Positions 42,457 through 50,701 of a stretch of DNA of 64,000 bases are shown here, piece by piece. How positions within the stretch are numbered: the stretch's first letter is position 1; each line of letters begins with the position of its first letter. Source of the DNA: Flavobacteriaceae bacterium NBU2977 (GTDB taxonomy: Bacteria; Bacteroidota; Bacteroidia; Flavobacteriales; Flavobacteriaceae); contig JAIOUW010000002.1 in assembly GCA_019931105.1 (NCBI GenBank), positions 682,001 through 746,000 on the forward strand, given 5' to 3'. Under the pieces are notes generated by a model that was not told the DNA's origin, did no database searches, and saw only the letters and a list, made by a program, of their open reading frames with translations. The translations under genes and the position numbers were made by a program.

Positions 42457-43984
42457 AAATCACGCAAAAGCCCGGGTCATCGGCCAAGTTTTCACTGGGG
42501 TTGCGCCACATGCCCAAGCCCTCGATCAATTCATCGGCATTGGTCGGCCCCCAAACTCCCGCGGAATAGCCGTACGTTTTGACATCCTTGTTATTTTTCC
42601 AATAGTCCAAAATGGGATCTACAAACTCCCAGGCCGCCTCGACCTCATCGGCACGCGCATAAAGTGTGGCATCGCCCTGCATGGCATCCAACAACAGGCG
42701 TTCATAGGCTTCCATGACATGGTTCTCCACCAAACTGGAGTAATAAAAATCAAGGTTTGCCCGCTCTACCTTAAATCCCTGCCCGGGAACTTTTACGCCG
42801 AACTTGATTAAAATTCCTTCATCGGGCTGGATCCTGATGATCAATTTATTATCCTTATTGTTCATGCCCGAATCTTTGAAAATCTGATGGTGGGGCGACT
42901 TGAAGTGAATGACCACTTCGGTGACCTTGGTCGGCATACGCTTGGCGGTTCGAACATAAAAAGGTACATCGGCCCAACGCCAATTATCGACAAAAAACTT
43001 GATGGCGGCATAGGTTTCGGTATTCGATTCGGGGTCGACACCTTCTTCATCGCGGTATCCCTTGATTTTTTCCCCATTGATGACCGAGGCTATATATTGG
43101 GCCTTTATGGTATTGTTGTGCAAGGTCTCATCATCTCTCATAATGCGCAACGATTTCAAGGCCTTGACCTTTTCGTTACGGATCTCATCGGGCCCTGCCC
43201 CTATGGGAGGCTCCATGATGACCAACGAAACGATCTGTAACAGATGATTTTGAAACATATCGCGCAGCGCGCCCGACTTGTCATAATACCCCCCACGCTT
43301 CTCCACCCCACCACTCTCGGCGTTGGTAATCTCAACGTGGTGAATATAGTTGCGGTTCCAAAGCGGTTCAAAAATGCTATTGGCAAAACGTGTGACCAAA
43401 AGGTTCTGAACGGTCTCCTTGCCCAAATAATGGTCGATGCGGTAAATCTGTGATTCCTTGAAATAGCGATGCAGGCCTTCGTTCAGCGCTTTCGCACTAG
43501 CCAGACTATAGCCAAACGGTTTTTCGACGATCAAACGCTTCCAACCTCGTTTTTCCTCGTTCAGTCCTTGGTCCGCAAGGTTTTTTGCAATGATCTCGTA
43601 CAGACTGGGCGGTGTCGAGAGGTAGAAAATGACATTCCCACCGGTACCGTGCGCCTTGTCCAAATCAAAGATACGTTTGCGAAGGTTTTCATACGAGGTA
43701 TCATACTCCTTCCCCAAGTCTTCGTAGAAGAGTTTTTCGGCAAAGCGGTCAATGAACGCGGCATCTGATTCCTTGATATTTTCTTCGAGATATTTGCTTT
43801 GTCCGACGACCTTTTTTCGAAAATCATCGTCGGTAAGGTCGCTGCGGCTTACTCCCAATACCGTAAAGTTTTCAGGCAGGTGACGGCCTTGGTACAGGTT
43901 AAAAAGCGCAGGGACCAATTTGCGCGCCGTCAAGTCGCCGGAGGCCCCGAAAATGACGAGCATTTGATTATCGGTCTTGTTCAT
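42452..43984 (-). CDS. zwf: Glucose-6-phosphate 1-dehydrogenase
   Basis: The 510-residue enzyme has NADP-binding FGASGDLTARKLVPALF at residues 12-28 and the active-site IDHYLGKE (near residue 185). Further signatures are EKPFGYSLASAK and NRNYIHHVEITNAE. It makes 6-phosphogluconolactone for the enzyme encoded next. The C-terminus ends ...GFCVIC, with the stop inside the heptamer repeat, so the last residues may vary between strains. A SnoaL-like protein gene lies eight bases upstream. Confidence 0.97.
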   Translation of the reverse strand: MNKTDNQMLVIFGASGDLTARKLVPALFNLYQGRHLPENFTVLGVSRSDLTDDDFRKKVVGQSKYLEENIKESDAAFIDRFAEKLFYEDLGKEYDTSYENLRKRIFDLDKAHGTGGNVIFYLSTPPSLYEIIAKNLADQGLNEEKRGWKRLIVEKPFGYSLASAKALNEGLHRYFKESQIYRIDHYLGKETVQNLLVTRFANSIFEPLWNRNYIHHVEITNAESGGVEKRGGYYDKSGALRDMFQNHLLQIVSLVIMEPPIGAGPDEIRNEKVKALKSLRIMRDDETLHNNTIKAQYIASVINGEKIKGYRDEEGVDPESNTETYAAIKFFVDNWRWADVPFYVRTAKRMPTKVTEVVIHFKSPHHQIFKDSGMNNKDNKLIIRIQPDEGILIKFGVKVPGQGFKVERANLDFYYSSLVENHVMEAYERLLLDAMQGDATLYARADEVEAAWEFVDPILDYWKNNKDVKTYGYSAGVWGPTNADELIEGLGMWRNPSENLADDPGFCVIC

Positions 43985-43992
43985 GTGACATG

Positions 43993-44511
43993 CTAATTTT
44001 TGTTCTCCAAATACTTTTCAGGCACTTTTACCCCATTCGAATCCAATGTCCAGACCATGTTGGCGATCCACCAACGGTCGTCGTAAAAAACCAGTTGGTA
44101 GCTTGAAATACCACGAACGTTCAGATTCTCGGAATCTTCGGCATGAAAGCTCTGAAAGACCTGGGCGAGGCCATTGTATTCATCCACTACCTTTCCGGTT
44201 TCATACTCCAGGAAATTCTTGTCTCGGTAACTCTCTTGAAACGACGCGATAAATTCATCCAACGAAAACGAATCGTAGGGAGTAGTAATCGAATCGCCTT
44301 GATTCAGTATGGTAAAGCGAGCGGTCGGTAAAAAAAGGTTCCGATACGCATCCCAATCGCGTGCTTTTCCTTTTTCCCCCGAAACAATTTGCAATACTTC
44401 GTTGACAATGGCATCGATGGACTTGACCGCTTCCGTCTGCTTTAAAGATTTTTGTTGTGCACCCAAAACAATTGTAAAAAAGATAAGAAATACGAAAATC
44501 GATTTTTTCAT
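43993..44511 (-). CDS. Exported NTF2/SnoaL-like protein
   Basis: The 172-residue protein has a signal peptide (MKKSIFVFLIFFTIVLGAQQ) and a fold typical of the NTF2-like superfamily. The features are a helical start (IDAIVNEVLQIVSGEKGKARDWDAYRNLFLPTARFT) then a curved sheet closing with GISSYQLVFYDDRWWIANMVWT. Function unknown. The frame is open to 44547, but the ATG at 44511 gives the signal peptide. It lies directly upstream of zwf on the same strand. Confidence 0.8.
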   Translation of the reverse strand: MKKSIFVFLIFFTIVLGAQQKSLKQTEAVKSIDAIVNEVLQIVSGEKGKARDWDAYRNLFLPTARFTILNQGDSITTPYDSFSLDEFIASFQESYRDKNFLEYETGKVVDEYNGLAQVFQSFHAEDSENLNVRGISSYQLVFYDDRWWIANMVWTLDSNGVKVPEKYLENKN

Positions 44512-44593
44512 TTTCGGAACATAGGCGATTTTAAATATAACCATCATTTATGGGTTTACAAGGGGTATCGAACCAAAACCGGATATTTTCATT

Positions 44594-44601
44594 TATTTTT
44601 G
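44594..44601 (+). promoter_or_regulatory. -7 box of gnd
   Basis: TATTTTTG matches TAnnTTTG 37 bases before the gnd ATG. No clear -33 element is seen. Confidence 0.5.
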
Positions 44602-44638
44602 ATTTGATGGGCATTCCCACTAAACAGCATAAAGAATT

Positions 44639-46048
44639 ATGGAAGGAAAATACGATTTCGGACTGGTAGGCCTTGGCGTTATGGGGCGCAATTTTATACT
44701 CAATGTGGCCGATAACGGGTTTACGGCCTTTGGCAACGACCTTGATACCGAAAAGGTCGACGCCCTTATCGCCGAAGGCGGCGATACAAACAAGGTCAAC
44801 GCCTCGACGGATGCCAAGGTCTTTGTCGATGCACTTTCGGCTCCCCGAAAAATAATGCTGTTGGTACCTGCCGGCAAGATCGTGGACGCCGTTATTGAAA
44901 GCTTGTTGCCCCTTTTGGACAAGGACGATATCATCATCGATGGGGGAAATTCCTTTTTTACCGATACCGACCTCCGGGAAGCCTATCTGCAGGAAAAAGG
45001 CATCCATTTCTTCGGGGCGGGAGTCTCGGGCGGTGCCAAGGGCGCCCGTCTCGGGCCGAGCATCATGCCCGGTGGCAACCGCGAAGCCTATCAGCACGTA
45101 AAACCGATTTTCGAGGCCGTTTCCGCCAAATACAGGGGGGAACCCTGTGTGGCCTATCTAGGTCCGAAATCCGCCGGAAACTACGTGAAAATGGTGCATA
45201 ACGGCATCGAATACGGATTGATGCAATTGACCTCTGAAATCTATGACCTGCTCAAAAAAGCAGGGGATTTCTCGAACGAGGAACTGAGTGCCCTGTTTTC
45301 GAAATGGAACGAAGGGCGGCTGCAATCATTTCTAGTGGAGATCACGTCAAAAATATTGACCCAAAAAGATGACCTTACCGAAGGCCATCTGGTCGATCAG
45401 ATCCTTGACAAAGCCAAACAAAAAGGCACCGGAAAATGGACCAGCCAAAACGCCATGGATCTGGGCATACCCGTACCTTCAATCGATATTGCCGTGAGCA
45501 TGCGCGAAATTTCGGCCTTGAAAGCAGAACGCGTTCGGGCCGATATGCTGTATGACCGCCCCGAAACGAAAAAGCAGGATAAGGTCGAGCTTGAAAAATG
45601 GGCCGAAGAAGCCTTGTATTTCTCGTTTATCATCACCTATGCCCAAGGGCTGCATCAGTTGGCCGATGCGTCAAACGAATATGGCTATGAACTAGATATT
45701 GCCATTATCGCAAAAATTTGGCGCGCGGGCTGTATCATTCGGGCGGCCCTATTGGCCGATATTACCGAGGCCTTTCAAAAAGACCGATCACTGCCCAATC
45801 TCTTGTTATCGCCCACTTTTGTAGAAAAAGTACAGGGCACGGTCGGCTCGGCACGTAAATTGGCAAGTTTGGCAGCCACGAATGGAGTACCCCTACCCGG
45901 AATCACCAATTCATTGACCTATTTCGATGCCTATACCGCTACCCGACTGCCCTTGAACCTGATCCAAGCACAGCGCGATTATTTTGGGTCGCACACGTAT
46001 GAACGTTTGGACCGCGAAGGTATTTTTCATACAGAATGGGAAAAGTAG
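44639..46048 (+). CDS. gnd: 6-phosphogluconate dehydrogenase, decarboxylating
   Basis: The 469-residue enzyme has NADP-binding GLVGLGVMGRNFILNVADNGF, the substrate loop GVSGGAKGARLGPSIMPGG, active-site GNYVKMVHNGIEYGLMQL and the C-terminal GSHTYERLDREGIFHTEW. It forms ribulose-5-phosphate, CO2 and NADPH. It is divergent from the zwf-pgl unit, so all three oxidative pentose-phosphate enzymes sit within 4.4 kb. It marks the left boundary of the AT-rich island. Confidence 0.97.
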   Translation: MEGKYDFGLVGLGVMGRNFILNVADNGFTAFGNDLDTEKVDALIAEGGDTNKVNASTDAKVFVDALSAPRKIMLLVPAGKIVDAVIESLLPLLDKDDIIIDGGNSFFTDTDLREAYLQEKGIHFFGAGVSGGAKGARLGPSIMPGGNREAYQHVKPIFEAVSAKYRGEPCVAYLGPKSAGNYVKMVHNGIEYGLMQLTSEIYDLLKKAGDFSNEELSALFSKWNEGRLQSFLVEITSKILTQKDDLTEGHLVDQILDKAKQKGTGKWTSQNAMDLGIPVPSIDIAVSMREISALKAERVRADMLYDRPETKKQDKVELEKWAEEALYFSFIITYAQGLHQLADASNEYGYELDIAIIAKIWRAGCIIRAALLADITEAFQKDRSLPNLLLSPTFVEKVQGTVGSARKLASLAATNGVPLPGITNSLTYFDAYTATRLPLNLIQAQRDYFGSHTYERLDREGIFHTEWEK

Positions 46049-46122
46049 GTATTGGATAAACCCAACCAAAAGGTACTGTTATCCGAAAATATGAAATGAT
46101 AAATGGTAATTTTGGTACGGAT

Positions 46123-46744
46123 ATAACGAGTTGTGCACCATTTGAAAAACTATCGAACTGAATTAAAATATGGGAATTTTTGACATTTTTAAGAAAAAAC
46201 AAAAATCTAGTGAATATAGATGTTCGACTTGTGGAGAAATACACGATGAATTACCTGCTCTCGGATTTACAACGCCATTCTACTATGAAACTCTGAATGA
46301 AAAGGACAGAAAAGAAATTGCAGATATTTCAAGTGATTTTTGCATAATTACTCACGAAGACCAAACTGACAGATTTATAAGAACTGTATTGACAATTCAA
46401 ATTAATGATGCTTGTGAAAATTTGGATTATGGAGTTTGGGTGTCTTTAAGCGAAAAGAGTTTTAATGAATATGAGGCTGACTTTAAAAATAATGCTGAAG
46501 AAAAAACATATTTCGGAATGATTAGTAATGATATTCCAGATTATGAGAAAAGTACTTTGGGATTACACGTAAACGTAAATACAAGAAAAGGCGGAATTAG
46601 ACCAGAAATTATTCCGCACCAAAACGAACATAAATTGATTTCGGATTGGGAGAATGGAATCACAATTGCGGAAGCAGAAAAACGAGTAGAACAAATGAAA
46701 AAAACGTTGCACAACAAAGATGGCTATAAGTAATTGCTCGTTAT
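46123..46744. repeat. Inverted repeat pair flanking the DUF2199 gene
   Basis: ATAACGAG at 46123-46130 is the exact reverse complement of CTCGTTAT at 46737-46744. The pair brackets the DUF2199 gene closely on both sides. The outer sequences (TTGTGCACC on the left, CGCCTACTTCTG on the right) look like the ends of a cassette-type unit. Confidence 0.5.
46170..46733 (+). CDS. DUF2199 domain protein
   Basis: The 187-residue soluble protein has an N-terminal YRCSTCGEIHDELP with a CxxC pair, and the DUF2199 core (YGVWVSLSEKSFNEYEADF, STLGLHVNVNTRKGGIRPEI). The function of DUF2199 is unknown. The gene is clearly AT-rich beside gnd. It is bracketed by the ATAACGAG/CTCGTTAT inverted repeat and followed by a strong hairpin, so it may be a recently acquired single-gene unit. 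Confidence 0.85.
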   Translation: MGIFDIFKKKQKSSEYRCSTCGEIHDELPALGFTTPFYYETLNEKDRKEIADISSDFCIITHEDQTDRFIRTVLTIQINDACENLDYGVWVSLSEKSFNEYEADFKNNAEEKTYFGMISNDIPDYEKSTLGLHVNVNTRKGGIRPEIIPHQNEHKLISDWENGITIAEAEKRVEQMKKTLHNKDGYK

Positions 46745-47085
46745 CGCCTACTTCTGAAAATCCTCGCGGATTTTCAGTTTGGTGTGTACTTGCAAAGTTA
46801 AGTGCTAAACCACGTAAATACTCATAGGTACTGCGTATAAAAACAAGCTTTTTCCTTAAAATTTCAGGAAACAAGTTGATTTATCAAATTGTTATCCTGC
46901 GCAGCTTTCAACTTCGCTAAAGCTCCGTTGAACAAAGTCGCCGGCAATGCATCAAAGTAAATGCAACACACCTGAAAGGCCAGACCAAATTGCCAAATAA
47001 CAACCTTCCAAGAATCCTCGCCATCGACGGGCATCAAGCCCAAACTACAACACATCGCCAGTTAAAAACAACTCGGCCCTGCCAA
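46734..47085. other. Non-coding stretch with strong hairpin and likely repeat-derived sequence
   Basis: The 352 bases hold a perfect 10-base stem, CTGAAAATCC at 46754-46763 and GGATTTTCAG at 46768-46777, around TCGC. It reads as a stable hairpin without U-tract. The remainder is more GC-rich than its neighbours and has only a 63-codon minus-strand frame (46864-47055) without ribosome-binding context or signal. I recall similar text near small genes in other flavobacterial genomes, so a dispersed repeat is likely; a search would show this. Confidence 0.55.
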
Positions 47086-47709
47086 TTAAACTATCTCATT
47101 CGGAAATATAAGAGCAAATTGTTTATTTCCTTCTTCTGTTAAATAAGGAAAAATACTTTGACCAACAATAAGTGAATAATCCTCTAATACTCTTTCAGAT
47201 AAAGTTGAAGATTGAATATATACTGAAGAGAACCAAAAATTACTAATTACCTCTATTCTCTTAAATAGCATCTTATATTCATTTTTCAACAACTCCTCAC
47301 GTAAAACTCTCCTTTTAATCATTAATTCTACAAGCATTAAAAACTGTTCTTCTCTTTGCTTGGAAAGTTTAGCGTAGTGGTGTTTTATCTTTTGATTGTT
47401 CCTTACAATCGTCACAAAATCTAGTAGAAAAAAATGATACTCATAAAGCATGGAAATCATTTGCTTGGATGTGCTAAAGAATGAATTCAATAAATCACCT
47501 TCATTTACAACTAGAATATCATCAATTTTTTTTACCAATTGAAAATAGAGCTCTTCTATTATATCTTCACGCTTCTTAAAATGATACTGCAAATTACCAA
47601 CACTAATATTTAACGCATCTGAAATAGTTCTTAAAGACACTTTTGAAACACCACGTGCATTAAAAAGTTTTAATGACTGCAACAATATCTTTTGTTTGGT
47701 CTCACTCAT
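47086..47709 (-). CDS. TetR/AcrR family transcriptional regulator
   Basis: The 207-residue protein has an N-terminal TetR DNA-binding domain (QKILLQSLKLFNARGVSKVSLRTISDALNISVGNLQYHFKKREDIIEELY, HTH about residues 24-45) and a helical ligand-binding domain without clear relatives. It is divergent from the FAD monooxygenase operon. Two palindromes in the 86 bases between their starts are its likely operators. The gene is AT-rich. Confidence 0.92.
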   Translation of the reverse strand: MSETKQKILLQSLKLFNARGVSKVSLRTISDALNISVGNLQYHFKKREDIIEELYFQLVKKIDDILVVNEGDLLNSFFSTSKQMISMLYEYHFFLLDFVTIVRNNQKIKHHYAKLSKQREEQFLMLVELMIKRRVLREELLKNEYKMLFKRIEVISNFWFSSVYIQSSTLSERVLEDYSLIVGQSIFPYLTEEGNKQFALIFPNEIV

Positions 47710-47723
47710 ATACTGGCAAAATT

Positions 47724-47755
47724 AAATACAATAGTACAATTGTACTATTGTATTT
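47724..47755. promoter_or_regulatory. Perfect 32-bp palindrome, probable TetR-family operator
   Basis: AAATACAATAGTACAA at 47724-47739 is mirrored exactly by TTGTACTATTGTATTT at 47740-47755. It lies 14 bases upstream of the regulator's ATG and 40 bases upstream of the monooxygenase start. The TTG at 47740-47742 at its centre is 22 bases before a perfect -7 box, so the palindrome covers the -33 region of the monooxygenase promoter. Confidence 0.85.
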
Positions 47756-47759
47756 TTGT

Positions 47760-47779
47760 TTTAGTACCTTTGTACTAAA
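47760..47779 (+). promoter_or_regulatory. Second palindrome overlapping the -7 box of the monooxygenase promoter
   Basis: TTTAGTAC at 47760-47767 and GTACTAAA at 47772-47779 form a perfect eight-base dyad around CTTT. The -7 box TACCTTTG (47765-47772) lies inside. It shares the core AGTAC with the 32-bp palindrome, so the same regulator could bind both and block the promoter. Confidence 0.75.
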
Positions 47780-47795
47780 TATAGTGCATAAAAAT

Positions 47796-48926
47796 ATGAT
47801 AGATATTATTGGAGCAGGAATAGGAGGATTAACCACTGCGATCGCACTTGGGCAAAAAGGAATTAAAACAAGAATTTTTGAACAGGCGGAACAGATAAAA
47901 CCAGTTGGCGCAGGAATTATATTAGCCAGCAATGCAATGCAAGTTTATGAAAAGTTAGGCTTGCGAAAAATAATTGAAGAAAATGGAAATGCAATCTCTT
48001 CAATGAATATTACCAAACCAAATCTGACACCACTATCCAAAATTGACTTATCCTATTTTGAGAAGAAACACGGTACAAAAAACATCGCGATTCATAGAGG
48101 AAAATTACAACAGATATTGATCGACGAGTTAAAATCAACTGAAATCAATCTCGACCATAAACTTGCTTCGATAGTTAAAAACGAAAATGGATACGATTTG
48201 AACTTTGAAAATGGAAAACAAGTTCAATCTACAACGGTTTTAGGGGCCGATGGACTTAACTCTATTGTTCGACAAACCATACTCCCAAAAAATAGCATAA
48301 GAAATGCAAATCAAATATGCTGGAGAGGAATTGCTCGATCTATATTGCCGATTAAATTTAGAAATGAATTGAACGAAGCTTGGGGAGGATCCGAACGTTT
48401 TGGTTTTGTTCAAATCGCAGAAAACAAAGTGTATTGGTATGCCTTAAAATCATTCAAAAAAAATAAGGATGAATTCTCTATCAATAGTTTGCAGCAATAT
48501 TTCGGCGGTTATAATTCAGTCATTAAAGACATCATAAATTCAACCAAAAGGGAACACATAAATACCGCCGAAATTTCAGATTTAAAACCAACAGATACAT
48601 GGTTTAAAGGTAATATATGTTTAATTGGAGATTCAGCACACGCAACAACCCCAAATATGGGACAAGGTGCCTGTCAGGCCATCGAAGATGCTTTTGTGCT
48701 TTCAGAATGCTTGCACAAATATGAAATTACCAAGGCATTTTCGCAATATCAAAAATTAAGATTGCCAAAAGCTCATCAAGTAGTAAAAGCAAGCTGGCTA
48801 GTTGGCAAAATGGCGCATATCTCAAATCCAATATTAATTGGTCTACGTAATCAAATGTTGAGATCAACACCTTCTTCTGTTAATAGAAAACAGAACGAAC
48901 AAATCTTTCAACTTGCAGAAATATGA
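47796..48926 (+). CDS. FAD-dependent monooxygenase (class A flavoprotein hydroxylase)
   Basis: The 376-residue protein has the N-terminal FAD-binding GAGIGG (residues 6-11), the central LGADGLNSIVR (DG motif) and GDSAHATTPNMGQGACQAIEDA (GD motif) of single-component aromatic hydroxylases. The frame is open 41 codons upstream to 47673, but that part overlaps the operators and promoter, so the ATG at 47796 is the start. It is not closely like Tet(X) by eye. The DUF3995 gene overlaps its end by four bases. Regulation by the divergent TetR protein is likely. The substrate may be an aromatic toxin or antibiotic, as inferred from context. Confidence 0.92.
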   Translation: MIDIIGAGIGGLTTAIALGQKGIKTRIFEQAEQIKPVGAGIILASNAMQVYEKLGLRKIIEENGNAISSMNITKPNLTPLSKIDLSYFEKKHGTKNIAIHRGKLQQILIDELKSTEINLDHKLASIVKNENGYDLNFENGKQVQSTTVLGADGLNSIVRQTILPKNSIRNANQICWRGIARSILPIKFRNELNEAWGGSERFGFVQIAENKVYWYALKSFKKNKDEFSINSLQQYFGGYNSVIKDIINSTKREHINTAEISDLKPTDTWFKGNICLIGDSAHATTPNMGQGACQAIEDAFVLSECLHKYEITKAFSQYQKLRLPKAHQVVKASWLVGKMAHISNPILIGLRNQMLRSTPSSVNRKQNEQIFQLAEI

Positions 48927-49351
48927 TAGCAACAATATTATCAATTGTTTTATTTACCATTTTCACCGCACTAGGTTTAATACATTTTTACTGGCTTTTC
49001 GGTGGGAAATGGGGCTTTAAAAAGGTAATTCCAACAAAAGAGAATCACAAGAGTACGCTTTCAATTCCTAAATTCGCAACGCTAATAGTAGCTTTGGTTT
49101 TACTTCTATTCGGTATGATTTATCTGCCAAAATCTGGCCTTATGGATCTTCAACTTCCAAATTTGGTGACTAAATACGGGTATTGGATAATTCCTTCTAT
49201 TTTTATTTTGAGGGCAATTGGAGATTTTAAATATGTCGGATTTTTCAAAAAAATCAAGAGTACTGAATTTGCGATAGCCGATTCAAAATGGTTTACCCCT
49301 TTGTGTTCGACAATCGGGACATTAGGGATATTGATAGAACTTATGAAATAA
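48923..49351 (+). CDS. DUF3995 membrane protein
   Basis: The 142-residue protein has four membrane segments (about 4-25, 50-70, 85-102 and 120-138) and the family pattern ALGLIHFYWLFGGKWG. DUF3995 function is unknown. The four-base overlap with the monooxygenase (ATGA) makes them one translational unit under the TetR operators. Confidence 0.9.
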   Translation: MIATILSIVLFTIFTALGLIHFYWLFGGKWGFKKVIPTKENHKSTLSIPKFATLIVALVLLLFGMIYLPKSGLMDLQLPNLVTKYGYWIIPSIFILRAIGDFKYVGFFKKIKSTEFAIADSKWFTPLCSTIGTLGILIELMK

Positions 49352-49585
49352 AGAACAGATTTAAGAACATACTGCCCACAAGCCTTGTAAAGTTTGTTGC
49401 TGCCAATGGTTCAGAAGAAGATTATTTCTTACTTTTAATCCGAACAACAAAACGAAAAACACGACTGCCGGCTGTCGCGCTTTTTTCCAAACGAATTTTT
49501 TGCCTGTCAAAGACTGGCTTACCTAAATGCAAGGCGCTCGGCTGAAATTCTGCCACAGATCGTAGCCGAACCTTTCTCCATGATT
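49352..49585. other. Intergenic stretch without a recognisable gene
   Basis: The 234 bases before the FG-GAP gene contain only short frames; the longest (49288-49545, plus strand) overlaps the DUF3995 gene, has no family resemblance and no start context. I see no terminator or promoter that can be called. Confidence 0.5.
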
Positions 49586-50701
49586 ATGAAAAAAACACGA
49601 GTACAGCTAACATTTCTAATTCTATTGACAGTAACCTTAAACGCATTGGCCCAAGAAATAACATTTTTCAACGCAGATGGATTCTTTTCAATCGGAACGC
49701 AATCAAATCGAACCGCATCAATAACCTTGTTTGATATTGACGAAGATGGAGATTTGGATGCACTGGTAGCTAATGGAAGACATTGGGCAGAACAGAATTA
49801 TGTTTACTATAATGACGGAAAAGGTGGTTTTAAAGTGGCCCAACCTATCGGAAAATTCCTCGATGCCTCCTATGCAATGAAAAGTGCCGACTTCAATAAT
49901 GATGGATTTATGGACATTGCTGTTGCCAATGACAACATTCCCAATAAAATATATTTTGGTTCATCAGACCAGAGCTTTGGCAATGAAAAAACTTTTGGTT
50001 CAATTTCGCCTTCAAGAAATCTGGAAATAGCAGATATTGATAATGACGGAGACTTTGACCTAATTCTATCAAATAGAAAAGCTAAAAACGAAATTTGCCT
50101 TAACGATGGACAAGGAAATTTTGAAAACACTATCACTTTTGGCAACGAATCTGACCAGACTATACAAACTAAGGTAGTAGACATAAACAAAGACAGTCAT
50201 TTAGACTTAATTACGGCAGAAAGGCAAACAAAAAATAAAATTTATCTTAATGACGGAAAGCAGAATTTTATAAAAATCATAGCGTTTGGCAATACAGCGG
50301 ATGAAACCCGTTCAATCGATATTGGCGATGTTGACAAAGACGGATTCTTGGATATTGCAACTGGTAATTTAGGTTCTAAAAACAGTATTTACTTCGGCGA
50401 TACAAATTTGGCTTTTAATCGAATTTTTGATTTTAAAACAGAACGCAACACTTCATCCATTAAAATATCGGATTTAAATCAGGATGGTTATCTAGACATC
50501 ATTGAAGGTAACTCAGAACAACGAAATTATGTTCATTTGGGACAAAAAAACGGAGAATTTAAAGAAATGGGGTTGAGAGATGATTTAAAGGACGATACCT
50601 ATAATATAGAAATAGGAGATCTGAATGGTGATGATTTACCAGATATTGTAGAATCGAATTCTGGAACGTGGAATCTATTTTATAGAACACAGAAAAAATA
50701 A
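49586..50701 (+). CDS. Exported FG-GAP/VCBS repeat protein
   Basis: The 371-residue protein has a signal peptide (MKKTRVQLTFLILLTVTLNALAQ) and seven calcium-binding FG-GAP repeats. Each has the DxDxDGxxD core (DIDEDGDLD, DFNNDGFMD, DIDNDGDFD, DINKDSHLD, DVDKDGFLD, DLNQDGYLD, DLNGDDLPD), enough to close a seven-bladed beta-propeller. Repeat 4 has Ser and repeat 7 Asp in place of the Gly after the third Asp. It has no extra domain. It is probably secreted or periplasmic; no partner gene is adjacent. The frame also allows an ATG at 49580. Confidence 0.9.
   Translation: MKKTRVQLTFLILLTVTLNALAQEITFFNADGFFSIGTQSNRTASITLFDIDEDGDLDALVANGRHWAEQNYVYYNDGKGGFKVAQPIGKFLDASYAMKSADFNNDGFMDIAVANDNIPNKIYFGSSDQSFGNEKTFGSISPSRNLEIADIDNDGDFDLILSNRKAKNEICLNDGQGNFENTITFGNESDQTIQTKVVDINKDSHLDLITAERQTKNKIYLNDGKQNFIKIIAFGNTADETRSIDIGDVDKDGFLDIATGNLGSKNSIYFGDTNLAFNRIFDFKTERNTSSIKISDLNQDGYLDIIEGNSEQRNYVHLGQKNGEFKEMGLRDDLKDDTYNIEIGDLNGDDLPDIVESNSGTWNLFYRTQKK

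Noticed and set aside
46864-47055. 63-codon minus-strand frame upstream of the TetR gene's 3' end
   Set aside because: No ribosome-binding context or family; lies in a probable repeat, so it is described as non-coding.
47673-47795. Longer N-terminus for the FAD monooxygenase
   Set aside because: The extra 41 codons overlap the TetR gene start, the 32-bp palindrome and the -7 box; the FAD motif begins right after the ATG at 47796.
47796-48926. Identity as Tet(X) tetracycline monooxygenase
   Set aside because: It belongs to the same broad flavoprotein class, but the sequence around the FAD and substrate regions does not resemble Tet(X) closely.
49288-49545. 85-codon plus-strand frame after DUF3995
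   Set aside because: Overlaps the DUF3995 gene, no start context and no recognisable domain.
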